Below, one piece after another: positions 24,293 to 34,800 of a stretch of 64,000 nt of DNA (position 1 is its first letter; each line of letters opens with the position of its first letter). The notes beneath the pieces are model-generated. The model saw only the letters and a list, made by a program, of their open reading frames with translations. It was not told the DNA's origin and did not search any database. The translations under genes were made by a program, and so were the position numbers. The stretch is taken from positions 744,001 to 808,000 of the forward strand of contig NZ_WVHL01000003.1 in the NCBI RefSeq assembly GCF_009861525.1. The letters are read 5' to 3'. This DNA comes from Pseudomonas sp. LD120. GTDB lineage: Bacteria > Pseudomonadota > Gammaproteobacteria > Pseudomonadales > Pseudomonadaceae.

Positions 24293-26497
24293 ATGAGTGC
24301 GTATAAATCCATGGAGGATTGGGAGGCGCCGTTTTTTAGCGGCAAGATGCTGGCTTGCCCATTAAAAGAGCAATGGATCAGCTTTCAGTTGGTGGATGAG
24401 TTTGGCGATGGAAAACCCTACGCGGGTTTGGCCTATAGCCTTCAGGACAGCGCGGAGCAACAGTATGCAGGAGTACTAGACTCCGAAGGGGTCGCCAAAA
24501 TTGAAGACTGCTATCGTGGGCCCGTTGTAGTAACTCTGGACTCACCGTATGCAGGTACTATAAAAATTTATCGGCAACTAATGAGTAGAGAGTCATACCC
24601 ACTCCCCATTACCGAACTTCAAGTTCGCGCCGAGCAAACCCGTTTCTTCCACAAGGACGGTTTCCGTGTCGAGTATAACCCTGCGCAAAAAGACGCCGAT
24701 GAGTTTATCCAGGTGGAAGTGCGGGATCTGGTCAAGCAAGTGGCCCATCTGCCCCCTGTCGTGGCGCGTCACTATCCGCCAAACGAGATCGTGGTGAAAG
24801 CGCTCAGCGACCTTGGGTTTGGTCCTGAGCCCATGGAACTTTTTGGCGTTGGGTTGTTGCCGAACCGGCACACCGTGCTGGAAGTTCGCCCAATGCGTGC
24901 GTTGCGGCCCTTGTTGTCCACCGATAATGCGTTCAGTGCATTGAACCTGTACCAACTCGCGATCATGGCGGATTTGAGTTATTCCGACTTTGGTCAGCAA
25001 CCTGAAAAAGCCCCCGTGGACTCTGTGAGTTTTCCGCTGGACCCCAGCGTCGGCAACTTTTTCGGTGAGGCGCTTGCAAATTTTCGTGAAAGTTGGAAGG
25101 TCGATCGCGAACAATCGTCGATTCACCGTTGCTTCCCGCTTTACGAGGACGTTCCTTACTCGAAACGCTTCGAGGTCTTGCCCTTCGATCCCATGCTGTA
25201 TGAGCAAAACAAACCTGGCGAAGATCAGGAAGACCCTTCGAAGCTGCATTTTTTCGATGACAAGAACAAGTTCTGGTTCAGTGGGAAAAGCACCCAGGCC
25301 TATATCACCCATCATGATGAAGTGGTGCTGATCGGTATCCGCGGAACGCTCGAAATGTCGGATTGGTGGCGAGATGTCGATGCGGCACAAGTGCCTTTCG
25401 AAGAAGGTGAAGGTAAGGTCCATCACGGTTTTTACGACGCCTATCAGGCGTTGAAGAAGTTTGTTCAGGATTATCTGGACCAGTTTCACATCGGCCAAAA
25501 AATTATTATCTGCGGTCATAGCCTGGGCGGTGCGATTGCGTTGTTACTGGCTGAAGCTCTTCGTCGAGATGCTGATAACGATTACAACGTTCTGCTCTAC
25601 ACCTATGGCGCACCGCGAGCCGGCGATGCCGATTTCGTCGCGGCAGCGTCAGCGTTGCCCCATCACCGTATGGTGAACAACAACGATGTAGTGCCCAGCG
25701 TGCCCGCGCCCTGGATGAACGCACGAAGAAACATCTGGATACCGGGACTGGCCACTGTCTTTATCACCAACCCGATTCTGGGCATCTTGATCTTCGCCGC
25801 AGGCTTGGTTCGTGTCGGTGGCGCGCCTTATCAGCACCATGGTGAGCTGCACCATTTCATGCCCGTGGATTTTACTGGCAAGGAGAGGTCGGCAATTCTC
25901 TGGAGCCCGGGCTGTGCTTCCATCGAGGAAGCTGCCTGCACCCGGGCCATCGCCAAAAATGGCGATCTGCCGTTTCGCGATGGTCTCTTTGCCCAACTGA
26001 TGCAGGCGGGAGATCACAGTGCGCCGCACGCCTATATTCCTTTCTCCTGGGCGACCTTGCGGCGCTGGCAGCAAACACAGGAAGCGGGCAGAACCCTAGT
26101 CACCGAGCGTGAATACAACCTGGTAACGGCGGCATTGAGGGAGATGCGCAGCCAGGTTCAGAACCAGCGTCGTCAAGAAATGGACACCCGGGGCTACAAC
26201 ACTAACGATCCACAGTATCTACAGGCAGTGTCCGAGTTGTCCGCAGAGTCGCAAAAGCTCAACACCTCGATGCAGCGCCTGCAGACCCTTCGTGAACGCC
26301 ATCTGACACGGGTTGATGTCTATGGCAGCGCCGCGCAGTCCCAAACGTTGGAAGAAACCTTGCAGCGATGGATGGCTCAAAAGGAAAACAATGCCCAAGT
26401 GCAGATTGCAATGATCCCTCGCTCGTCGAGTGATGATTTAAGGATCGCTTCCCACATCGGCATGCCTTACACACTGGATATCGACTCCATTGTTTAA
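24293..26497 (+). CDS. T6SS lipase effector, class 3 lipase (Tle2-like)
   Basis: This 734-residue probable phospholipase is delivered by VgrG. The N-terminal region (1-~110; CPLKEQWISFQLVDEFGDGKPYAGLAY) resembles a domain shared by pseudomonad T6SS cargo. The central class-3 lipase core has LIGIRGT, VHHGFYDAY and IICGHSLGGAIALLLAEAL with nucleophile Ser410, then YGAPRAGDADF, NNNDVVPSVP (Asp) and YQHHGELHHF (His). A hydrophobic segment at about 482-508 could insert in membrane, and the C-terminal ~150 residues are coiled-coil-rich. AAGGA lies about 10 bases before the ATG. Secretion and phospholipase activity are inferred; Tle family membership should be checked by alignment. Confidence 0.82.
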   Translation: MSAYKSMEDWEAPFFSGKMLACPLKEQWISFQLVDEFGDGKPYAGLAYSLQDSAEQQYAGVLDSEGVAKIEDCYRGPVVVTLDSPYAGTIKIYRQLMSRESYPLPITELQVRAEQTRFFHKDGFRVEYNPAQKDADEFIQVEVRDLVKQVAHLPPVVARHYPPNEIVVKALSDLGFGPEPMELFGVGLLPNRHTVLEVRPMRALRPLLSTDNAFSALNLYQLAIMADLSYSDFGQQPEKAPVDSVSFPLDPSVGNFFGEALANFRESWKVDREQSSIHRCFPLYEDVPYSKRFEVLPFDPMLYEQNKPGEDQEDPSKLHFFDDKNKFWFSGKSTQAYITHHDEVVLIGIRGTLEMSDWWRDVDAAQVPFEEGEGKVHHGFYDAYQALKKFVQDYLDQFHIGQKIIICGHSLGGAIALLLAEALRRDADNDYNVLLYTYGAPRAGDADFVAAASALPHHRMVNNNDVVPSVPAPWMNARRNIWIPGLATVFITNPILGILIFAAGLVRVGGAPYQHHGELHHFMPVDFTGKERSAILWSPGCASIEEAACTRAIAKNGDLPFRDGLFAQLMQAGDHSAPHAYIPFSWATLRRWQQTQEAGRTLVTEREYNLVTAALREMRSQVQNQRRQEMDTRGYNTNDPQYLQAVSELSAESQKLNTSMQRLQTLRERHLTRVDVYGSAAQSQTLEETLQRWMAQKENNAQVQIAMIPRSSSDDLRIASHIGMPYTLDIDSIV

Positions 26498-26523
26498 AGA
26501 CCGTGTTGCGCCAACTGGCACCC

Positions 26524-26546
26524 CTTGTCCGGACCTAATGGACAAG
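26524..26546 (+). terminator. Hairpin after lipase gene
   Basis: CTTGTCC and GGACAAG form a 7-base-pair stem around a 9-base loop, 27 bases after the lipase stop. No T-run follows. Confidence 0.3.
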
Positions 26547-26577
26547 CAAGGCAACCAGCACTTCTGCTAGTGGGTTA

Positions 26578-26769
26578 ATGGTGGAGCGGTACTTCGGCCA
26601 TGGTTTTGTGGGCGTATTTGTTTTCAATGCGCCGCTAGCCACCGAGCTGCAAAAAAGCCGCCACGGAAAAACACATGAGCAAATCTGTGGGGATGGAGGA
26701 GGGAATCATTTAAAAACAGTAAAGAATGAAGTTTCTCAGGAATATGTGAATGCTTTGTATCGTGCTTAA
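26578..26769 (+). pseudogene. Possible remnant of an effector C-terminus
   Basis: A 63-codon frame (start ATG 26578, no ribosome site) encodes a product with no recognised domain, ending LKTVKNEVSQEYVNALYRA 12 bases before the next gene. Its AT-rich second half matches the composition of the following membrane-protein gene rather than the upstream lipase gene. It could be the tail of a lost toxin gene whose immunity partner remains. It could equally be chance; low confidence. Confidence 0.25.
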
Positions 26770-26781
26770 AGGAGTACTGGC

Positions 26782-27369
26782 GTGAGTGTACTAGTGTCGG
26801 GTAGTAATATTGTGGAGTTGTACAAGGGCGGGGAGGGACCGAAAAAATATAGCTATAAACCATTTACTTTATTTCAGGTTGGTCATTTTTTAGTAATGGT
26901 TGTAACGATGATGATGTCGTCTGTGAGATTGATAAATTCACGGACGCTGCTGTTGATTGTATGGGGTTCGATATTGTTTTTGGTCTTGGTTTTGCTTCCG
27001 GCTGGGGTGATTATTTTTTTTGTGGAGATGTCTGAGAAAAAGAAAAAGTTAGCAGAAGAGTCTCCCGTTGAAAAAGTTCTGGGTGTTAGTTTTCAGAAGG
27101 AGTGGTGTTCGATAGAGGTGTCTAAAGGCTCTGTAGTTATGGCTTATATGCTTCCAAGGTCAGGCATTAAATCCATATCGGCTTACACTCAGTCGGGGTG
27201 GTTTTGGGTCAGGGATAGGGGTTTTATGATTGAGTGTAGTGATGGTAAACAACTTCGGTTTATTTTGAGGATGAATAAATTTGAACGTCTTAAGTTTATT
27301 GATGAGCTACTGCTGTCGTTGGAAAGTATCGGTTATTCCACAGGAAAGGCCAGGGCATTCCAAGTTTAG
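26782..27369 (+). CDS. AT-rich orphan membrane protein, possible immunity protein
   Basis: This 195-residue protein starts at GTG with AGGAG 8 bases before. Two membrane segments lie at about residues 30-50 (LFQVGHFLVMVVTMMM) and 55-80 (LLLIVWGSILFLVLVLLPAGVIIFFV), with a soluble C-terminal part of about 110 residues. The layout recalls YcxB-like proteins. Codon use is strikingly AT-rich (many TTT, ATT, AAA, GTT) compared with every neighbour, indicating recent acquisition. Position after a T6SS effector pair and a possible toxin scrap suggests an orphan immunity gene. Function is not identifiable from sequence. Confidence 0.65.
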   Translation: MSVLVSGSNIVELYKGGEGPKKYSYKPFTLFQVGHFLVMVVTMMMSSVRLINSRTLLLIVWGSILFLVLVLLPAGVIIFFVEMSEKKKKLAEESPVEKVLGVSFQKEWCSIEVSKGSVVMAYMLPRSGIKSISAYTQSGWFWVRDRGFMIECSDGKQLRFILRMNKFERLKFIDELLLSLESIGYSTGKARAFQV

Positions 27370-27500
27370 GTTGATACAGCTGCTGAAGAGCAGAGTTGTT
27401 ATTGAATAGTGCCCCCGCTTGTGCTTGCCCAGGTCTCTAACGAAACCATCGTTTTCAACGATCGTCAGCCGCTGATTGCCGTGGCGATAGGGTCGCGGCC

Positions 27501-27524
27501 TAAATTTCTCCCACCGGCCCACGT
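27501..27524 (+). promoter_or_regulatory. PvdS-dependent promoter (iron-starvation box)
   Basis: TAAAT (27501-27505), 16-base spacer, CGT (27522-27524): a perfect match to the PvdS promoter pattern, 37 bases before the ATG of the small gene at 27561. Confidence 0.78.
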
Positions 27525-27560
27525 CACTTGGTTGAATGCCCATTGACGGTGAGCCCTGCC

Positions 27561-27920
27561 ATGTCCGTTGTGAATCCGCTGAGTGTCGAGGCTGTGCCGG
27601 TAGGCAGGGCGCCGGTGGTCGAGGAGGTTGCCGGCCGGCAGCGGCTGTTCGAATGGATCGGGACCCGAAAGTCGCCGGTGGCGCCCATTGATGCCCAGTC
27701 CGTCGAAGCCGCCCGGCAGGACCGGTTGGCATTCTGGTTGTCGGCGCAAGTGCATGCGCTGTACCTGGACCTGCCAGGCGCGCCAGCGCCCCCGGCACCC
27801 GCCCACGCCAGCGCTTATGCCGGGCATAACCGTTGTCGGTATTGCCAGCAGGAGTTCGATCTTTTGCACAAACGTGCGGCATTGCGGGTGCTTGGCCAGA
27901 GTGGCTTGGTTGAGGCGTGA
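27561..27920 (+). CDS. Small PvdS-controlled protein of the pyoverdine locus (PvdY position)
   Basis: This 119-residue protein of unknown function is convergent with pvdS and preceded by a perfect PvdS box, so it should be made under iron starvation. No signal peptide is evident. The middle is rich in Pro and Ala (LPGAPAPPAPAHA) and the C-terminus has CRYCQQEFDLLHKRAALRVLG, a CxxC that could bind metal or be redox-active. A small gene in this position has been called pvdY in pseudomonads, but I am not sure the name applies. The frame is open to 27528, but ATG 27561 is the first ATG after the promoter; its ribosome site is weak. Confidence 0.72.
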   Translation: MSVVNPLSVEAVPVGRAPVVEEVAGRQRLFEWIGTRKSPVAPIDAQSVEAARQDRLAFWLSAQVHALYLDLPGAPAPPAPAHASAYAGHNRCRYCQQEFDLLHKRAALRVLGQSGLVEA

Positions 27921-27957
27921 ACACGGCTTCCAGGGGGTGCCGCTCGCCGCTCGCCGC

Positions 27958-28506
27958 TCAGCGTCGGGCGAAGGTATCGGGTCGGTTGCCCGAGACTTTG
28001 CGGCAATGCACCAGGGCATCGCGAATCATGAAGTTCACCAGGGTCGGCGAGACCCCCAGCTCCTTGGCGATGTCCTTTTGCGGCACGCCGTGCAGGCGAT
28101 ACATCTCGAAGGCGTAGCGGGTGCGGCTGGGCAGCTCGGTCAGGGCATCGGCAATGTGCTCCAGGGTGGAAAAGTTCATGTGCGAGGTTTCGGGCGAAGC
28201 GCCATGAATCACCACATTCAAGCCTTCTTCTTCGGTGCCCGAATACTTCTGCTCCAGCGCCTGCTTGCGGTAATGGTCGATGGCCAGGTTGCGCACGATC
28301 TGGAACAGGTAGCTGAGCTGGGCCTTGAACGAAGAGGTGATTTGCGGCGCCGACTGCAGGCGGAAAAAGGCATCCTGGACCACATCTTCAGCCCGGGATC
28401 GGCAGCCGGTAATACGGGCTGCGATCTTGACCAGGATCAGACGGTTGTCGACAAAAGCCTGGAGTAACGGTGAATCGCACCTGCTTGTGGATACTTGCTC
28501 CGTCAT
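27958..28506 (-). CDS. pvdS: Extracytoplasmic-function sigma factor PvdS
   Basis: PvdS directs RNA polymerase to pyoverdine genes under iron limitation. The 182-residue protein has sigma region 2 (LLQAFVDNRLILVKIAARITG; AEDVVQDAFFRLQ; LSYLFQIVRNLAIDHYRKQ) and region 4 (LPSRTRYAFEMYRLHGVPQKDIAKELGVSPTLVNFMIRDAL). The ATG at 28506 has AAGG about 8 bases upstream; a GTG three codons earlier is less likely. A strong Fur box lies about 86 bases upstream, so Fur-Fe(II) represses it. The anti-sigma FpvR and receptor FpvA genes are not in the window. Its targets here are the boxes at 27501, 28701 and 52792. Confidence 0.95.
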   Translation of the reverse strand: MTEQVSTSRCDSPLLQAFVDNRLILVKIAARITGCRSRAEDVVQDAFFRLQSAPQITSSFKAQLSYLFQIVRNLAIDHYRKQALEQKYSGTEEEGLNVVIHGASPETSHMNFSTLEHIADALTELPSRTRYAFEMYRLHGVPQKDIAKELGVSPTLVNFMIRDALVHCRKVSGNRPDTFARR

Positions 28507-28591
28507 GGAAATCACCTTGTTGCAAAGAAGTTAGTGGGACGTCAGAAAAATCTGACCCGTCCTACACATCGAGCGACAAATTAGGCTTAAT

Positions 28592-28610
28592 GATAATGAT
28601 TGTCAATTGA
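28592..28610. promoter_or_regulatory. Fur box upstream of pvdS
   Basis: GATAATGATTGTCAATTGA keeps the first nine bases of the 19-base Fur consensus exactly and a partial second arm. It lies 86 bases before the pvdS start in the divergent pvdS-pvdL region. Confidence 0.78.
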
Positions 28611-28700
28611 GAAAAAGAACTAATTCTCTCTCGCAGTGCGGATTGAGAACGGCCGCTCATTCAGGGGGCTGGAGCGGGCCCTGCCAGGGCCGATGGGGAC

Positions 28701-28724
28701 TAATTATTTGCCGAGGTCATCCGT
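28701..28724 (+). promoter_or_regulatory. Probable PvdS promoter of pvdL (variant -35)
   Basis: TAATT (28701-28705), 16-base spacer, CGT (28722-28724). The spacing and -10 are exact, while the -35 differs from TAAAT by one base. About 157 bases before the pvdL ATG. Confidence 0.6.
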
Positions 28725-28880
28725 TCCCAAGGGAGAAAGATTCCGGGCAGCAAGCCCGGGCGCGGCGCCTTGCGCATGCCTGTGACCTGTTGCCAACCCG
28801 TTGATTTTCGTTGGGTTGCCAGGGGCATGGCAGGGCAGGAGCCGCTCTCCATCGCAAGCACACTCCTGGCAGGAAACCCC

Positions 28881-31800
28881 ATGACGGACGCGTTCGAACT
28901 CCCCAGCACCCTGGCCCAAGCCCTTCAACGCCGGGCAGTCCTGGCCCCTGATCAAGTGGCGTTGCGCTTTCTCGCCCAAGAGCAGGCGCAGAGCGTGGTC
29001 CTCAGTTACCGGGACCTGGATCTTCGCGCGCGGACCATTGCCGCGGCCCTGCAAGCCAACGCTGATTTCGGCGACCGCGCGGTGCTGCTGTTTCCCAGTG
29101 GCCCGGACTACGTCGCGGCGTTCTTCGGCTGTCTGTATGCCGGGGTGATCGCGGTGCCGGCCTATCCTCCGGAATCGACCCGTCGCCATCACCAGGAGCG
29201 GCTGCTGTCGATCCTGGCCGATGCCGAGCCCCGGCTGCTGCTGACCAGCGCCGGGCTGCGCGATTCGCTGTTGCAGATGGACGAACTCAAGGCCGTTGGT
29301 GCGCCGCCATTGCTGTGCGTGGACACCCTGGACCCCGCGCTGGCGCAAGACTGGCAGGCCGTGGAGCTTAAGGACGATGACATCGCCTTCCTGCAGTACA
29401 CCTCCGGCTCCACTGCGCTGCCCAAGGGCGTACAGGTCAGCCATGGCAACCTGGTGGCCAACGAGCTGTTGATCCGGCGCGGCTTCGGTATCGACCTCAA
29501 TCCCGACGACGTGATCGTCAGTTGGCTGCCGCTGTACCACGACATGGGCCTGATCGGTGGCCTGCTGCAACCGATCTTCAGCGGCGTGCCCTGCGTGCTG
29601 ATGTCGCCGGCCTACTTCCTGGCCCGCCCCGTACGCTGGCTGGAAGCGATCAGCGAATACGGCGGCACCATCAGCGGCGGTCCGGATTTCGCCTACCGCC
29701 TGTGCAGCGAGCGGGTCAGCGAATCGGCCCTGGAGCACCTCGACCTCAGCCGCTGGCGCGTGGCCTATTCCGGTTCCGAACCGATCCGCCGCGACACCCT
29801 GGAGCGCTTTGCCGAGGCCTTCGCCGCCTGCGGTTTCAGTGCCGATAGTTTCCTCGCCTCCTACGGCCTGGCCGAAGCCACCCTGTTTGTCGCCGGGGGC
29901 GTGCGCGGCCAGGGCATCCCGGCCCTGCAACTGGACGACCAGGCCCTGGCGCAGAACCGGGCCGAGCCGGGGCAGGGCAGCGCCATGATGAGTTGCGGTT
30001 TCAGTCAGCCTGAGCACGCGGTGCTGGTGGTGGACCCACAGCAGCTCACGGAGTTGCCAGATAATCGCATCGGCGAAGTCTGGGCCGCCGGGCCGAGCAT
30101 CGCCCACGGCTACTGGCGCAACCCCGAAGCCACGGCCAAGACCTTCGTCCAGCATGCCGGCCGCACCTGGCTGCGCACCGGCGACCTGGGCTTTGTGCGC
30201 GACGGCGAGCTGTTCATCACCGGGCGCCTGAAAGACCTGCTGATCGTGCGCGGGCACAACCTGTATCCCCAGGACATCGAAAAAGCCATCGAGCGCGAAG
30301 TGGAAGTGGTGCGCAAGGGCCGGGTGGCGGCGTTTGCGGTCAGCGACCAGGGCCATGAAGGCATCGGCATCGCCGCGGAAATCAGCCGCAGCGTGCAGAA
30401 GATCCTGCCCCCCGAAGCGCTGATCAAGGCCATCCGCCAGGCCGTGGCCGAAGCCTGCCAGGAAGCGCCCAGCGTGGTGCTGCTGCTCAACCCCGGGGCC
30501 TTGCCGAAAACCTCCAGCGGCAAGTTGCAGCGTTCCGCCTGCCGCACACGGTTGGCCGATGGCAGCCTGGATCATTACGCGCTGTTCCCGCAGGCCGGTA
30601 GCGCAACAGCGGACGCCGTAGCAAGCACGGGTGACGCGCTGCAAACCCTGATCGGGCGGATCTGGCAGGAACAACTGCAATGCGCTTCAGTGGCCGCCGA
30701 CGATCACTTCTTCCTCCTGGGGGGCAACTCGATTGCCGCCACCCAGGTCACGGCCCGCCTGCGCGAGGAGCTGGGCCTGGAGCTGAGCCTGCGGCTGTTG
30801 TTCGAAGCGCCGACCCTGGGCGCCTTCAGCGCTGCCGTGGCGCGCCTGCAACAGGACGGCGGCGTGGCCCAGGGCGGCATCCAGGCTCTGTCGCGCCAGC
30901 AGCCGCTGCCCCAATCCCTGGCGCAGAACCGCCTGTGGATCACCTGGCAACTGGACCCGCACAGCAGCGCCTACAACATTCCCGGTGGCCTGCGCCTGCG
31001 CGGCGAGTTGGACGAAGACGCCCTGCGCGCCAGCTTCCAGCACCTGCTGCAACGCCACGAAGCGCTGCGCACGCGCTTCTTCGAGCGCGACGGTCAGGCC
31101 TTGCAACAGGTGAGCGCCGCTGGCGAATTCCACCTGCAGGTGATCGACATCAGCGACCTGCCTGTGGCCGAGCGCGAAGCCCGGGCGCGGCAGATCCGCG
31201 AAGACGAAGCGCGCACCCAGTTCGACCTGGAAAAGGGCCCGCTGTACTGGGCGACCCTGATCCGCCTGGACGATGAAGAGCACCAGTTGCTGCTGACCCT
31301 GCACCACATCATTGCTGACGGTTGGTCGCTGAATGTGCTGATCGACGAGTTCTCCCGGCTCTACGCCGCCGCGGTCCAGGGCCAGCGCCTGGAGCTGGCG
31401 CCGCTGGCCCTGCAATACGCCGACTACGGCAGCTGGCAGCGCCAGTGGCTGGCCCAGGGCGAAGGCCAGCGCCAACTGGACTACTGGAAGCAGCAACTGG
31501 CCGATGAGGCCCCGGTGCTCAACCTGGCCACCGATCACCCGCGTTCGGCCCAGATCCGCCACAGCGCCGCGCGCCACAGCCTGCGCCTGAGCACGAGCCA
31601 GAGCGACGCCGTGCGCCAGGCCGCCCAGGCTCAGCAGGCCACGCCGTTCATGCTGTTGCTGGCGGCGTTCCAAACCCTGCTGTACCGCTACAGCGGGCAG
31701 AGCGACATCCGCATCGGCGTGCCCAACGCCAACCGCCCACGCCTGGAAACCCAAGGCCTGCTGGGCTTTTTCATCAACACCCAGGTATTGCGCGGCCAGT

Positions 31801-34800
31801 TGGATGGGCGCCAGACCTTTGCCGGGTTGCTGCAACAGACCCGCCGCAGCGTCCTTGAGGCCCAGGCGCATCAGGATCTGCCTTTCGAACAATTGCTCGA
31901 AGCCTTCCCCGAAGCCCGCGAGCAAGGCCTGTTCCAGGTCATGTTCAACCACCAGCAGCGCGACCTCGGCGCCTTGCGCCGCCTGCCGGGGCTGCTGGCC
32001 GAAGAGCTGCCGTGGCACAGCCGCGAGGCCAAGTTCGACCTGCAACTGCACAGCGAAGAGGATCGCAACGGCCGCCTGAGCCTCGCCTTCGACTACGCCG
32101 ACGAGCTGTTCGACGCGGCGACCATCGAACGTCTGGCCGGGCATTTCATCAGCTTGCTGGAGCATGCCTGCCAGCAGCCGGACAGTGCCCTGGGCGACTT
32201 GCCGTTGCTCGGCAAGGTCGAAGCGGCGCAACTGCAACAATGGAGCGTGGCCCCCTGCGCGAGCGCCGAACGCTGGCTGCCGGAACGCTTGCATGAGCAA
32301 CTGCAGCAAACCCCAGAGCGCACCGCGCTGATCTGGGACAGCGGGCAACTGAGCTTTGCCCAGCTGCATGCCCAGGCCAACCGCCTGGCCCACTACCTGC
32401 GGGACAAGGGCGTCGGCCCGGACGTGTGCGTGGCCATCGCCGCGGAGCGTTCGCCGCAACTGCTGATCGGCCTGTTGGCGATCATCAAGGCCGGCGGCGC
32501 CTACGTGCCCCTGGACCCAGACTACCCCGCCGAACGCCTGGCCTACATGCTCGAAGACAGCGGCGTGCAACTGCTGCTGACCCAGACCCATCTGCTGGGC
32601 CAGATGCCCGAAGCCCCGGGTGTCAGCGCCATTGCCATGGACAGCCTCAAGCTCGACAGCTGGCCGAGCCAGGCCCCGGGCCTGCATTTGGACGGCGAGC
32701 ACCTGGCCTATGTGATCTACACCTCCGGCTCCACCGGCCAGCCCAAGGGCGTGGGCAACACCCATCGCGCCTTGATGGAGCGCCTGCAATGGATGCAGGA
32801 CCGCTATCCATTGCAGGCCGACGATGTGCTGATGCAGAAGGCCCCCATCAGCTTCGACGTGTCGGTGTGGGAGTGCTTCTGGCCGCTGATCAGCGGTTGC
32901 CGCCTGCTGCTCGCCGCCCCCGGCGAGCACCGCGACCCGCAGCGCATCGCCCAGCTGGTTCAGGCGTACGGCGTGACCACGCTGCACTTCGTGCCGCCGC
33001 TGTTGCAGTTGTTTGTCGATGAGCCGCTGAGCGCTGAATGCCATAGCCTGCGCCGGGTGTTCTCCGGTGGCGAAGCCTTGCCCGCCGAACTGCGCAACCG
33101 GCTGTTGCAGCAGTTGCCGAATGTGCAACTGCACAACCGCTACGGCCCCACCGAAACCGCGATCAACGTGACCCACTGGCAGTGTTCGGTGGATGACGGC
33201 GAGCGCTCGCCCATTGGCCGGCCGCTGGGCAATGTGCTGTGCCGGGTGCTGGATGCCGAGCTCAACCTGCTGCCCGGCGGGGTGCCCGGCGAGCTATGCA
33301 TCAGCGGCCAGGGGTTGGCCCGGGGTTACCTGGGACGCCCGGCCCTGACCGCCGAACGCTTTGTGGTCGACCCGCTGAGTGAGGAGGGCGCGCGCCTGTA
33401 CCGCACCGGTGACCGCGTACGCTGGTGCGCCGATGGCGTGCTGGAATACCTCGGCCGCCTCGATCAGCAGGTCAAGCTGCGGGGTTTTCGGGTCGAGCCG
33501 CAGGAAATCGAAGCACGGCTGCTGGCCCAGGACGGCGTGGCCCAGGCCACGGTGCTGGTGCGCGACACCGTCGCCGGCCCGCAGTTGATCGGCTACTACA
33601 CCGCCCAGGCCCGCGACGAAGATGAAACCGAGCAACGCGCTCGGCTGACAACCGCCCTGGCCGCCGAGCTGCCGGAGTACATGGTGCCGGCGCAACTGCT
33701 GCGCCTGGAGGCCATGCCCCTGAGCCCCAGCGGCAAGCTCGATCGCCGGGCCCTGCCGGAGCCGCAATGGCAGGTACGCCAACACGTCGAACCGAGCACC
33801 GATCTGGAACGGCAGATCGCCGCCATCTGGCGCGAAGTGCTGGGCCAGCCACGGATCGGCCTCAAGGACGATTTCTTCGCCCTGGGCGGGCATTCGCTGC
33901 TGGCCACCCAGATCATTTCCCGTACCCGTCAGGCCTGCGACGTCGAGCTGCCGCTGCGGGCGCTGTTCGAAGCCAGCGAGCTGGAAGACTTTGCCGAACA
34001 GGTGCTGCTGATCCAGCAGTCCGGCGCGCGCAACCAGCAGCCGCCGATTGCCCGGGTCGACCGCAGCCAAGCGGTGCCGCTGTCCTACTCCCAGCAGCGC
34101 ATGTGGTTCCTCTGGCAGATGGAGCCCGACAGCCCGGCCTACAACGTCGGCGGCATGGCGCGGCTGTCCGGGGTGCTGGACGTGGGGCGCTTCGAGGCCG
34201 CGTTGCAAGCGCTGATTCTGCGCCACGAAACCCTGCGCACCACTTTCCCCAGTGTCAATGGCGTGGCCCACCAGCAGGTGCAGGCCGACACCGGCCTGCG
34301 CATGGCCTGGCAGGACTTCTCGGCCCTGGCCCCGGATGCCCGGCAACAGCGCCTGCAGCAATTGGCGGACAGCGAAGCCCACCAGCCCTTCGACCTGGAG
34401 ACCGGCCCGCTGCTGCGCGCCTGCCTGGTCAAGGCCGGCGAGCAGGAGCACTACTTCGTCCTGACCCTGCACCACATCGTCACCGAAGGCTGGGCCATGG
34501 ACATCTTCGCCCGCGAATTGGGCGCGCTGTACGAAGCCTTCCTCGACGACCGCGAATCGCCCCTGGAACCCTTGCCCGTGCAGTACCTGGACTACAGCGT
34601 GTGGCAGCGCCAGTGGCTGGAATCCGGCGAGCGCCAGCGCCAGCTGGACTACTGGACCGGGCAACTGGGCCGCGAACACCCATTGCTGGAACTGCCCAGC
34701 GACCGGCCACGGCCGGCGGTGCAAAGCCACCAGGGCGAGCTGTACCGCTTTGACTTGAGCGACGAACTGGCGGCCCGGGTGCGCACCTTCAATGCCGAGC

